DNA from: JACCVL01 sp963704295 | GTDB lineage: Bacteria > Actinomycetota > Actinomycetes > Propionibacteriales > Nocardioidaceae | Assembly (NCBI GenBank): GCA_963704295.1 | Contig: OY969884.1 | Span: 992,001-1,056,000, forward strand | DNA length: 64,000 nucleotides | Direction: 5' to 3' | Shown here: positions 35,336 through 43,817 of the stretch, in pieces | Layout: every line of letters starts with the position of its first letter | Numbering within the stretch: position 1 is the first letter of the stretch | Program-made: the position numbers and the translations under genes | Notes under the pieces: model-generated | The model's input: the letters and a program-made list of their open reading frames with translations, nothing else | Told to the model about the DNA's origin: nothing | Databases searched by the model: none

Positions 35336-36204
35336 GCAGCCGCCTGCCGCTCGGCCGCCTCGACGACGTTGGACAACAGCAGCGCCCGGGTCATCGGGCC
35401 CACCCCGCCGGGGTTGGGGGACACCCAGCCCGCCACCTCGCGCACGTCGTCGGCGACGTCGCCCACGATGCCGTCCGGGCCGCGGCTGACCCCGACGTCG
35501 AGGACGGCCGCACCGGGCTTGACCATCTCGGCGGTGATGATCCCCGGCACGCCGGCCGCGGCCACCACGATGTCCGCGCGGCGCACCTCCCCCGCCAGGT
35601 CGACGGTGCCGGTGTGGCACAGCGTCACCGTGGCGTTCTCGGAGCGCCTGGTGAGCAGCAGCCCGAGCGAGCGCCCGACGGTGATGCCCCGGCCGACGAC
35701 GGTCACCCGGGCCCCGGCGATCGGCACGTCGTGCCGGCGGAGCAGCTCGAGGATGCCGCGGGGGGTGCACGGCAGGGGCGCCGGCCGGCCGAGCACCAGC
35801 CAGCCGAGATTCGTGGGGTGCAGCCCGTCGGCGTCCTTCTCCGGGTCGATCCGGGCGAGGACGGCGTGCTCGTCTCGGCCCTTCGGCAGCGGCAGCTGGA
35901 CGATGTAGCCGGTGCAGGCCGGGTCGGCGTTCAGCCGGTCCACCTCGGCCTCGATCCGTTCCTGCGCGGCATCTGCCGGCAGGTCCACCCGGATCGACTC
36001 GATCCCCACCTGGGCACAGTCCCGGTGCTTGCCGGCGACGTACCACCGGCTTCCCGGGTCGTCGCCGACGAGAACGGTGCCGAGACCCGGCGTGACCCCG
36101 CGCTCGCGCAGCCGGGCCACCCGGGCGGTGAGGTCGTCTTTGATGGCGGCCGCAGCCGCCGTGCCGTCGAGGATCTGCGCAGTCACGACTGCGGAGTCTG
36201 TCAC
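35332..36204 (-). CDS. folD: Bifunctional methylene-THF dehydrogenase / methenyl-THF cyclohydrolase
   Basis: Interconverts 5,10-methylene-THF and 10-formyl-THF, a link between C1 input and purine synthesis. The 290 residues include SRWYVAGKHRDCAQVGI with the catalytic Tyr and Lys, YIVQLPLPKG, DADGLHPTNLGWLVLGRP, PCTPRGILELL, VVGRGITVGRSLGLLL and DVGVSRGPDGIVGDV. Start at ATG 36204. The C1 units produced by the betaine island could enter here, and PurN and PurH encoded nearby use the product. Confidence 0.96.
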   Translation of the reverse strand: MTDSAVVTAQILDGTAAAAAIKDDLTARVARLRERGVTPGLGTVLVGDDPGSRWYVAGKHRDCAQVGIESIRVDLPADAAQERIEAEVDRLNADPACTGYIVQLPLPKGRDEHAVLARIDPEKDADGLHPTNLGWLVLGRPAPLPCTPRGILELLRRHDVPIAGARVTVVGRGITVGRSLGLLLTRRSENATVTLCHTGTVDLAGEVRRADIVVAAAGVPGIITAEMVKPGAAVLDVGVSRGPDGIVGDVADDVREVAGWVSPNPGGVGPMTRALLLSNVVEAAERQAAA

Positions 36205-36327
36205 GCCGCCGATCCGTCGACGGCGCGGGCGTCAACTCGGCGTGCTGGGTGGGTTTATCCCGGTTTGACCTGGGGTACCACTGGCATGACCGGTCGCCGT
36301 CCGGTGGCCCTGCGAGAGGAACGGACT

Positions 36328-37326
36328 GTGCCGAGTCGAGCAACGAGCCTGCTGGCGGTGGCCGTCGGCGCCGCGACCGTCCTGGCGTGGCTGCCCTCTG
36401 GCGGCGCCGCCGCCGAACCGGCCCGCACGGCAGCCGCCGACGGGGTGCGGGTGCACGAGGCGGCCACCACCGCCGACGAGCACCGGCGGATCGTCGACTA
36501 CTGGACCCGGCACCGGATGCGCGCCGCGGTTCCGGCGGAGCGGCTGGTGGCCGACCGGTCGAAGGACTCCGCAACCGGTGTGGTCGAGCGCGGCGCGCCG
36601 ACCGTCGTCGGCCCGACGGCTAAGGGCCAGCCGGGCGGTGCCGGCTTCACCGGCGGGTACTACACCGGCGGCGGCGAGGTGACCGAGACGACCGGCAAGG
36701 TGTTCTTCACCCTCTCCGGGACCAACTACGTCTGCTCCGGCAGCTCGACCTCCTCGGCCAACCGGGATCTGGTGCTGACCGCTGGGCACTGCGTGCACGA
36801 GGGTCCCGGCGCCTACGCGACGAACTGGGCCTTCGTGCCGGGCTACGACGACGGGGTGCGCCCGTTCGGCACCTACACCGCGCGGCAGCTGGTCACCACC
36901 GGCCAGTGGGCGTCGTCCGGGGACTTCGACTACGACGTGGCCTTCGGGGTGATGAACACGCTCGGCGGCCAGCACCTGACCGACACGGTCGGCGCCCAGG
37001 GCATCGGCTTCAACCTGCCCCGGGGCGAGCACATGTACTCCTTCGGCTACCCGGCGGCGCGGCCGTACGACGGCACGGACATCGCGTGGTGCCACGCCGT
37101 GGTCCAGCAGGACACCTACGGCGGCTCGCAGGACCAGGGGATGTCCTGCAACATGACCGGCGGCTCGTCCGGGGGACCGTGGTTCATCGACTACTCGGAG
37201 CCGAGCACGCTCGGGACGCTCAACTCGGTCAACAGCTTCGGCTACCGCGGCGTCAAGGACATCATGTGGGGGCCGTACTTCGGGTCGGTGGCACAGTCGC
37301 TGTACGGCAGCGCCTCCACCCTCTGA
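36328..37326 (+). CDS. Secreted trypsin-like serine protease
   Basis: A 332-residue exported protein. An N-terminal signal (SLLAVAVGAATVLAWLP, then AAAEPARTAA) is followed by a pro-region and a chymotrypsin-fold protease. The triad is visible as LVLTAGHCVHEG (His), SGDFDYDVAFGVM (Asp) and NMTGGSSGGPWF (Ser). The GTG at 36328 has GAGAGGA seven bases upstream; an ATG at 36286 would add 14 residues. Substrate unknown. Located between folD (divergent) and purH (convergent). Confidence 0.88.
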   Translation: MPSRATSLLAVAVGAATVLAWLPSGGAAAEPARTAAADGVRVHEAATTADEHRRIVDYWTRHRMRAAVPAERLVADRSKDSATGVVERGAPTVVGPTAKGQPGGAGFTGGYYTGGGEVTETTGKVFFTLSGTNYVCSGSSTSSANRDLVLTAGHCVHEGPGAYATNWAFVPGYDDGVRPFGTYTARQLVTTGQWASSGDFDYDVAFGVMNTLGGQHLTDTVGAQGIGFNLPRGEHMYSFGYPAARPYDGTDIAWCHAVVQQDTYGGSQDQGMSCNMTGGSSGGPWFIDYSEPSTLGTLNSVNSFGYRGVKDIMWGPYFGSVAQSLYGSASTL

Positions 37327-37351
37327 CCCGACCCTGCCCGGCGGCTCGCCG

Positions 37352-38944
37352 TCAGTGCGCGAAGTGCCGCACCCCGGTGAGGTACATCGTCATGCCGGCG
37401 GCCTCGGCGGCGGCGACCACCTCGTCGTCGCGGACCGAGCCGCCGGGCTGGGCCACCGCGCGGATGCCGGCGTCGGCCAGCACCTGCAGCCCGTCCGCGA
37501 ACGGGAAGAACGCATCCGACGCCGCGACCGAGCCGGCGGCCCGGTCGCCGGCGCGGGCGACCGCCAGCCGGGCCGAGTCGACCCGGTTGACCTGGCCCAT
37601 GCCGATGCCGACGGTGGCACCCTCGGCGGCCAGCAAGACCGCGTTCGACTTGACCGCGCGGCAGGCCCGCCAGGCGAACGCCAGGTCGGCCAGCTCGTCG
37701 TCGGCCAGCGCCGGCCCGGCCACGCGCCGCCACCCGGCCGGCTCGTCCCCCGGCTCACGGACGAGGTCGGCCGCCTGCAGCAGCAGCCCGCCGCTGACCG
37801 GCCGGGACTCCACCTGCACGCCGTACGACGGCAGCCGCAGCACCCGCAGGTTCTTCCGGGCGACCAGCAGGTCGAGGGCCGGCTCGTCGAAGTCCGGCGC
37901 GACGATCACCTCGGTGAAGACGGCGGAGACCTGCTCGGCCATGGCCGCCGACACCGGCCGGTTGGCGGCGATCACCCCGCCGAAGGCGGACACCGGGTCA
38001 CAGGCGTGGGCCCGGCGATGCGCCTCGGCGACGTCGGCGCCGACCGCGATCCCACACGGGTTCGCGTGCTTGACCACCGCCACCGCGGGCTGGTCGAAGT
38101 CGTAGGCGGCGCGGAGCGCGGCCTCGGTGTCCACGTAGTTGTTGAACGACATCTGCTTGCCGTGCAGCTGCTCGGCCTGCGCCAGCCCCGGCTGGGCCGC
38201 GAACCCCGACCGGTAGAGAGCCGCCCGCTGATGTGGGTTCTCGCCGTACCGCAGCACGTCGCCGCGGTCCCAGGTCGCCCCCACCCAGGCCGGCCAACCG
38301 GTGCCCTCGCTGGTGTCGCTGAGCACGCTGCCCATCCAGGACGCGACGTGCACGTCGTAGGTCGCGGTGTGCGCGAAGGCCTCCGCCGCCAGCCGCTGCC
38401 GGGCGGCGAGGGTGAACCCACCGGCGCGCACGCCCGCCAGGACCTCCGGATAGCGCGCGGGCGCCACCACCACCGCGACGCTCGGGTGGTTCTTGGCGGC
38501 CGCGCGCACCATCGACGGGCCGCCGATGTCGATCTGCTCGACGCACTCGTCCCGGGTGGCGCCGGCCAGCACGGTGTCGGCGAACGGGTAGAGGTTGCAC
38601 ACCACCAGGTCGAACGGCGCGATGCCGAGCTCCTCCAGCTGGGCCCGGTGGCTCTCCAGCCGGCGGTCGGCCAGGATCCCGGCGTGCACCCGGGGATGCA
38701 GCGTCTTGACCCGGCCGTCGAGGCACTCGGGGAAGCCGGTCACCTCCTCGACCGTGGTGACCGGCAGCCCGGCGGCGGCGAGCCGGGCGGCGGTCGAACC
38801 GGTGGACACCAGCGCGACCCCTGCCTCGTGCAGGCCGGCGGCGAGCTCCTCCAACCCGGTCTTGTCATAGACGCTCAGCAGGGCCCGCCGCACCGGCAAC
38901 AGGACCTCGCCGGCCGTCTGGGGGCGCTCCGGGGCAGCACTCAC
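37352..38944 (-). CDS. purH: Bifunctional AICAR transformylase / IMP cyclohydrolase
   Basis: Last two steps of de novo IMP synthesis. The 530 residues show an N-terminal MGS-like IMP cyclohydrolase domain (ALLSVYDKTGLEELAAGLHE, LVSTGSTAARLAAAG, GRVKTLHPRVHAGIL) and a C-terminal transformylase with RYGENPHQRAALYR, QLHGKQMSFNNYVDTEAALR and VVKHANPCGIAVG. The GTG start overlaps the purN stop (GTGA). Uses 10-formyl-THF, as does PurN. Confidence 0.97.
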   Translation of the reverse strand: MSAAPERPQTAGEVLLPVRRALLSVYDKTGLEELAAGLHEAGVALVSTGSTAARLAAAGLPVTTVEEVTGFPECLDGRVKTLHPRVHAGILADRRLESHRAQLEELGIAPFDLVVCNLYPFADTVLAGATRDECVEQIDIGGPSMVRAAAKNHPSVAVVVAPARYPEVLAGVRAGGFTLAARQRLAAEAFAHTATYDVHVASWMGSVLSDTSEGTGWPAWVGATWDRGDVLRYGENPHQRAALYRSGFAAQPGLAQAEQLHGKQMSFNNYVDTEAALRAAYDFDQPAVAVVKHANPCGIAVGADVAEAHRRAHACDPVSAFGGVIAANRPVSAAMAEQVSAVFTEVIVAPDFDEPALDLLVARKNLRVLRLPSYGVQVESRPVSGGLLLQAADLVREPGDEPAGWRRVAGPALADDELADLAFAWRACRAVKSNAVLLAAEGATVGIGMGQVNRVDSARLAVARAGDRAAGSVAASDAFFPFADGLQVLADAGIRAVAQPGGSVRDDEVVAAAEAAGMTMYLTGVRHFAH

Positions 38945-39576
38945 GGCACGGTGACCTTCCTGTCGTCGACGGTCCATCCCTCGCGCGCCATCCGGCCGAG
39001 GTACTCCACCAGCTGGCGCTGCTCGGCGGACTTGATCCGGGCGGTGAGCGACTCCTCGTCGTCGTCGGCCAGCACCGGGACCGCGACCTGCGCGACGATC
39101 GCCCCGGTGTCCACCCCGGCGTCCACGACGAACAAGGTGGCGCCGCTGACCTTGACGCCGTACTCCAGGGCGTCCCGGGGGCCTTGCACGCCGGGGAACG
39201 AGGGCAGCAACGCGTTGTGCGTGTTCAGGTACGTGCCACCGAAGCGGCGGAGGAAGGTCGGGCCGACCAGCTTGAGGAACCCGGCGGACACCACCAGGTC
39301 GGGCCGGTGCGCCGCGACCCGCTCGGTCAGCGCCTGATCCCAGCGGTCCCGCTCGGCATAGTCGTGCACCGGGCAGACGAACGTGGGCAGCCCGGCCCGC
39401 TCGGCCCGGCGGACGCCACCGGTGCCCTCCCGGTCCGCGCCCACGGCGACGACCTGCACCCCGTACGACGGGCGCGCGGACGCCTCCAGCAGCGCCTGCA
39501 GGTTGGTCCCGGAGCCGGAGACCAGCACCACCACGCGGGCGGGGCCGGGGGTGAAGGGTCCGAAGCGGTCGGGCAC
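38941..39576 (-). CDS. purN: Phosphoribosylglycinamide formyltransferase
   Basis: GAR transformylase using 10-formyl-THF. The 211 residues contain VVVLVSGSGTNLQALLEA (phosphate-binding loop), SAGFLKLVGPTFLRRF, TYLNTHNALLPSFPG with the catalytic Asn-x-His, and GATLFVVDAGVDTGAIV with the catalytic Asp. The usual His-Pro after the Asn is HN here, a tolerated variation among actinobacteria. Translationally coupled to purH by GTGA and downstream of the perM-like gene. Confidence 0.96.
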   Translation of the reverse strand: MPDRFGPFTPGPARVVVLVSGSGTNLQALLEASARPSYGVQVVAVGADREGTGGVRRAERAGLPTFVCPVHDYAERDRWDQALTERVAAHRPDLVVSAGFLKLVGPTFLRRFGGTYLNTHNALLPSFPGVQGPRDALEYGVKVSGATLFVVDAGVDTGAIVAQVAVPVLADDDEESLTARIKSAEQRQLVEYLGRMAREGWTVDDRKVTVP

Positions 39577-39592
39577 GGCCGGTCACCTTAGC

Positions 39593-39614
39593 GAGCGGGG
39601 TCGGCGACCCGCTC
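39593..39614 (-). terminator. Hairpin at the end of the perM-like gene
   Basis: GAGCGGGGTC and GACCCGCTC pair around a GGC loop with one bulged base. It overlaps the stop codon of the perM-like gene and ends 16 bases before purN, so it may partly terminate perM transcription or attenuate entry into purNH. There is no T tract. Confidence 0.4.
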
Positions 39615-40965
39615 AGCGGCGCAGCCTGGACCTGGCCGCGGACCACCAGGCCGAGACCCGGGCGGAGACCGCGATCGACACCGGCACGAGCCGGGTGGGC
39701 AGCAGCCGCCGGGTGGGCAGCAGCCGCCGGGTGGGCAGCAGTCGCCGGCCGCGCAGCGCCTGACGGGCGACCGCCCCGGCAGCAGCCGCCACGGTGAGGG
39801 TGAGCACGGCGGCCACCGATGCGGCGGTGAGTGGGCCGGTCTCGGCCATCCGACCCGGCCCCACCGCCCCACCGGACAGCGTCAACGCCAGCGCGAGCAG
39901 GCTCCCGGCCAGCAGCCCCGCGGCGGCACCGGTCAGGCCCGGCCGCACCCATCCGTCCACCGCCAGGCTGCGCGCTGCGGTCACCCCGGCGAGCACCCCC
40001 GCGAGCACCGGCAGCAGCAGCAGGGCGTCCCCCCAGGACGGGCCGGCACCGGCGTCGGGAACGGCGCCGAGCAGGGGGAAGGCGGGCAGCGGACCGAGCA
40101 GCACGCCACTCGGCGCGACGACCGTGCCGGTCCCGATGGCGAAGCCAGGTCCGGCGAGGTACCCAGCCGTCCACAGCACCGCGTTCGGCAGGACGACGGC
40201 GCAGACCAGGGTCAGGGCCAGGACGCCACCGATCCCAGGGGACAGCTCGCGGCCGACCGCCAGTATCCGGTCGGCGTGCACCGCAAGCACGGTCAGCAAC
40301 AGCACGGCAGCCGTGCCGAGGAGGGTGACGAGTCCGGCGGCAGCACCGCGGACGACCGCGGCGACCTCGACGGGCGACCGGTCCGCGAGTGCCCGCCAGC
40401 TGCCGGCGGCGCTTCCGACGCCGACCGCGAGCGCGAGTCCGGCGCCGCCGAGGGTCAGCCCGATGCCACGGGCGGTGTCCGCGCCCAGCGCGGTGGGGTC
40501 ACCCGACAAGCCGACCGCGCCGCCGACCAGCCCGACCAACCCGGCGTACGTGGCGGCGCCCGCCGCGACCGCCGCGGTGACCGCGCCGTCCTGCACGGGC
40601 CCGGTCCGGGGCAGTCCCGAGCGGTGCACCGCCCACGACCCACCGCGCGCGAGGGCCGCACCGAGCAGCAGCGGGACGAGCAGCGGGACGAGGGACAGCG
40701 GCACGCCCCCGACAGCCGGCGATGCGCCGTGTGCGGCCAGCCACAACACCGCGCCGGTCCGGACAGCCTCGCTGCTGGGGCCGGCGCCGCCGGTGGCGAA
40801 CCAGAGCACGGCCGCGGTCCCGGCCGCCAGCACCAGCCCGGCGGCTGCCACGGACAGCACTGCCAGGCAGGCCGGCAGCACCAGAGCCCACCCTGCCCAC
40901 GGGGACGGGACCTCGGCGTCGGGGCCGCCGACGACGGGCGCGTCAGGAGCACGGACTGCGGGCAT
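39613..40965 (-). CDS. DUF6350 (PerM-like cell division) multi-pass membrane protein
   Basis: A 450-residue hydrophobic protein with about ten predicted membrane helices, beginning with a short acidic-polar N-terminus and the helix GWALVLPACLAVLSVAAAGL. Length, composition and position directly upstream of purN match the DUF6350 family, whose mycobacterial member PerM stabilises divisome proteins under stress. The C-terminal cytoplasmic tail is basic and contains three copies of RRLLPT. The ATG at 40965 is divergent from the sigma-like gene at 41071. Confidence 0.78.
   Translation of the reverse strand: MPAVRAPDAPVVGGPDAEVPSPWAGWALVLPACLAVLSVAAAGLVLAAGTAAVLWFATGGAGPSSEAVRTGAVLWLAAHGASPAVGGVPLSLVPLLVPLLLGAALARGGSWAVHRSGLPRTGPVQDGAVTAAVAAGAATYAGLVGLVGGAVGLSGDPTALGADTARGIGLTLGGAGLALAVGVGSAAGSWRALADRSPVEVAAVVRGAAAGLVTLLGTAAVLLLTVLAVHADRILAVGRELSPGIGGVLALTLVCAVVLPNAVLWTAGYLAGPGFAIGTGTVVAPSGVLLGPLPAFPLLGAVPDAGAGPSWGDALLLLPVLAGVLAGVTAARSLAVDGWVRPGLTGAAAGLLAGSLLALALTLSGGAVGPGRMAETGPLTAASVAAVLTLTVAAAAGAVARQALRGRRLLPTRRLLPTRRLLPTRLVPVSIAVSARVSAWWSAARSRLRR
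39693..39746. repeat. 3 x 18-bp tandem repeat inside the perM-like gene
   Basis: Three contiguous 18-bp units starting GGGTGGGCAGCAG, identical except one base in the third unit. On the minus strand they encode RRLLPT three times in the basic C-terminal tail. Being in frame, unit number could change without disrupting the protein. Confidence 0.9.
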
Positions 40966-41070
40966 CGTGATCCATCGTGCGGCACCGTCACCGGTTCGCC
41001 GCGGTGCCGCGCCGTCGCGTACCGTCGAGTCGCCCCAGCCGGCCCGCCCCGTCCCAGAGGAGACCCGCAG

Positions 41071-42894
41071 ATGGCGCGCGCGGACGAGTTCGACGCGTTC
41101 TACGCCCAGACGCGCCGGCACGTGCTGCTGCAGACCTACGTCGTGACCGCGGATCTCGGTGCCGCTGCTGCGGCCACGCGGGACGCCTACACCCACGCCT
41201 GGCAGCGCTGGCGGGTGCTGCGCCGGCGAGACACCGAGGCCGCGGTCCGGCACGAGGCGTGGCAGCTGGCCGCGCTCCGGCACACAGCGCACCTGCGCCG
41301 GCGGCTGGATGACTCGGGAACCGACCGGGAGCTGCTCGCGGTGCTGGGTGCGCTGCCGACGCTCGGGCTGCGGCTGCTGGTCCTGCAGACGCTCGCCGGC
41401 AGGGACCTGTCCGCCGCCGCTCGCGAGGTGGCGGTCACCGACGACGTTGCGGCCAGGGCCACCGACGACGCGCTCGCGCACGTCCGGAGCCGGCTCGGAG
41501 CCGACGCCGTCGCGTTGGAGTCGCGGCTGCGTGCCCTGCGGCGGGTCACCGACCCGCTGTCCGCGCCGATGCCGTCCACGGTGCGCCGCCAGGGTCGGCG
41601 CCAGCAGCGTCGCGGGGCGGTGCTCGTCGCGGCCGGTACGGCCGCCGCGCTGGCCGGCGCCGGGCTGCTCGTCACCACTCCGGCACCGGCCGGTGAGGAC
41701 ACGGTGGTCGCCCCGGAGCGCCGGCAGATCGGGGAGGGCGTGCTGCCGGTGACCGAGCCGGATCCGCCGGTCGTCGACGCCGGTCAGCTGCTGGACTCCG
41801 ACCAGATCACCCGGCTCGACCGCGGCGCGCGCTGGCGGACCGAGTCGACGAGCACCCGGCCCGGCGCCGAGGCCGTCTACGCCTCGTGCAACGAGCAACC
41901 AGCCGCCGACCTCCGCCGGGAGGCGGCGTTCGTCCGGACCTTCGAGACGGTCGGCGGGCCTGACCAGCTCGCGGTCGAGGCGGTCGAGATCTCCCGCACC
42001 CGCACGGCGGCGACGAAGGCGTACGACCGGCTGCTGCGCTGGTACGCCGGCTGCCAGGTGCCGCGGGTGCAGCTGCTGGAGAGCTACACCATCCCCCGCG
42101 ACGGCACGGACGTGACGGTGCTCGAGCTGCGGCAGTGGTCCGATCCGGTCCGGTCGATCTCGGTGGCACTGACCCGGTCGGGGCGGGTGACCACCGTGCT
42201 GGCGCACGAGGTGGAGCGGCGCTCGGCGGCGGACCCGGTGATCCTCGCCCAGAGCATGCGGGACGCGCTGGCCATGCTGTGCGGCCTGCGAGGCACCGGC
42301 GGCGACGACTGCCCGCCCCGGGCACGCCTCCGCCCGGCGCCCCTGCCGCCGACCGGCGAGGTCCGCGGGTTCCTCGGCGTGGTCGACCTGCCTCCGGTCG
42401 GCCGGTTGGACACCCCCTGGGTGGGGACGGACACGGTGTCCGCCGACCCGAACGTGGCCGCCACCTTGTGCGACCGGACCGACTTCTCCGGCAGCGGGGT
42501 GCGCGCGGAGCGGTCCCGGGCCTTCGTGATGCCGCGCGCCGGCCTGCCGACCCGGTTCGGGATCACCCAGACGCTGGGAGTGCTGCGCTCGGGCGGCGCG
42601 GCCGCGAACTTCATCGCCGACACCGCCTCGCGGATCCGCAGCTGCCCCGACCGCCAACCCTCGGCCACCGTGGACAGCTCCGGGACGGTGCGGGCCGGCG
42701 ACGTCGTGGGGCGGGTCTGGCGGCTCACCTACGAGCTGCCGCGCGGCAACGTCTTCTACCGGGTCGGCCTGGTGCGCAACGGCCGGGCGCTGACGCAGCT
42801 GACCTTCTCCCCGACCGCGCAGTCCGACGTCGGCCCGGGGACCTTCCGCCAGCTGCTGCTGCGGGCCGGCGAACGGCTGGACGAGCTGGGCTGA
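41071..42894 (+). CDS. Membrane-anchored protein with sigma-factor-like N-terminal region
   Basis: A 607-residue protein of three parts. Residues 1-160 recall ECF sigma factors: FDAFYAQTRRHVLLQTYVVT and ATRDAYTHAWQRW look like region 2, LPTLGLRLLVLQTLAGRDLS and AAREVAVTDDVAARATDDAL like region 4. A basic stretch (RRQGRRQQRR) leads to one membrane helix at about 182-202, then a 400-residue extracytoplasmic domain containing several Cys. The typical sigma DNA-binding residues are degenerate, so it may be a former sigma factor turned into a tethered regulator or an unrelated helical domain. GAGGAG precedes the ATG. Divergent from the perM-like gene. Confidence 0.7.
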   Translation: MARADEFDAFYAQTRRHVLLQTYVVTADLGAAAAATRDAYTHAWQRWRVLRRRDTEAAVRHEAWQLAALRHTAHLRRRLDDSGTDRELLAVLGALPTLGLRLLVLQTLAGRDLSAAAREVAVTDDVAARATDDALAHVRSRLGADAVALESRLRALRRVTDPLSAPMPSTVRRQGRRQQRRGAVLVAAGTAAALAGAGLLVTTPAPAGEDTVVAPERRQIGEGVLPVTEPDPPVVDAGQLLDSDQITRLDRGARWRTESTSTRPGAEAVYASCNEQPAADLRREAAFVRTFETVGGPDQLAVEAVEISRTRTAATKAYDRLLRWYAGCQVPRVQLLESYTIPRDGTDVTVLELRQWSDPVRSISVALTRSGRVTTVLAHEVERRSAADPVILAQSMRDALAMLCGLRGTGGDDCPPRARLRPAPLPPTGEVRGFLGVVDLPPVGRLDTPWVGTDTVSADPNVAATLCDRTDFSGSGVRAERSRAFVMPRAGLPTRFGITQTLGVLRSGGAAANFIADTASRIRSCPDRQPSATVDSSGTVRAGDVVGRVWRLTYELPRGNVFYRVGLVRNGRALTQLTFSPTAQSDVGPGTFRQLLLRAGERLDELG

Positions 42895-42909
42895 CCCGCC
42901 GGACCGGGA

Positions 42910-43797
42910 TCAGCCCAGCTTCTCGACGATCTCGCGCATCAAGGTGGCGGTCTCGCTCGGCGTCTTGCCCACCCGCACGCCGGCCGCCTCCAGCGCCTGC
43001 TTCTTCGCCTCGGCGGTCCCGGACGAGCCGGAGACGATCGCTCCGGCGTGTCCCATGGTCTTGCCCTCCGGCGCGGTGAAACCCGCGACATAGCCGACAA
43101 CGGGCTTGGTGACCTCGGCCGCGATGAACTCCGCCGCCCGCTCCTCGGCGTCTCCGCCGATCTCGCCGACCATGATCACCGCGTCGGTGTCCGGGTCGTC
43201 CTGGAAGGCTCGCAGGCAGTCGATGTGCGTCGATCCGATGATCGGGTCGCCGCCGATCCCGACCGCGGTGCTGAACCCGATGTCCCGCAGCTCGTACATC
43301 AGCTGGTAGGTCAGCGTGCCCGACTTGCTCACCAGCCCGATCCGGCCGGGCCCGGTGATGTCGGCGGGGATGATGCCGGCATTCGACCCGCCGGGCGTGA
43401 TGACTCCCGGGCAGTTCGGCCCCACCACCCGGGTGCCGCCGGACGCCTGTGCGGCGGCGAAGAACGCGGCGGTGTCATGCACCGGGATGCCTTCGGTGAT
43501 GACCACCACGAGCGGCACCTGGGCGTCCACCGCCTCCAGCACGGCGTCCTTGGCGAAGGCAGGCGGGACGAAGACCACCGACACGTCGGCCCCGGTCGTG
43601 GCGACCGCCTCCTCGACCGTGCCGAACACCGGCTGCTCGGATCCGTCGAAGTCCACCGACGTCCCCGCCTTGCGGGCGTTCACGCCCCCCACGATCGCGG
43701 TGCCGGCGGCAAGCATCCGGCGGGTGTGCTTGGAGCCCTCGGCGCCGGTCATGCCCTGCACGATGACCTTCGAGCTCGCGTTCAGAAAGATCGACAT
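42910..43797 (-). CDS. sucD: Succinate--CoA ligase, alpha subunit
   Basis: ADP/GDP-forming succinyl-CoA synthetase subunit carrying the phosphohistidine. The 295 residues contain IVQGMTGAEGSKHTRRM (CoA binding), VVGPNCPGVITPGGSNAGI, SKSGTLTYQLMYELRDIGF, GGDPIIGSTHIDCLRAF and GHAGAIVSGSSGTAEAK, where the His is phosphorylated. Located 20 bases after sucC in the same operon. Confidence 0.97.
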   Translation of the reverse strand: MSIFLNASSKVIVQGMTGAEGSKHTRRMLAAGTAIVGGVNARKAGTSVDFDGSEQPVFGTVEEAVATTGADVSVVFVPPAFAKDAVLEAVDAQVPLVVVITEGIPVHDTAAFFAAAQASGGTRVVGPNCPGVITPGGSNAGIIPADITGPGRIGLVSKSGTLTYQLMYELRDIGFSTAVGIGGDPIIGSTHIDCLRAFQDDPDTDAVIMVGEIGGDAEERAAEFIAAEVTKPVVGYVAGFTAPEGKTMGHAGAIVSGSSGTAEAKKQALEAAGVRVGKTPSETATLMREIVEKLG

Positions 43798-43817
43798 TCG
43801 GGTTGCTCCCTCGTCGG

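Noticed and set aside
40276..41070. Long in-frame extension upstream of the sigma-like gene
   Set aside because: It is antisense to the perM-like gene, has shadow-type composition, and a well spaced GAGGAG marks ATG 41071 as the start.
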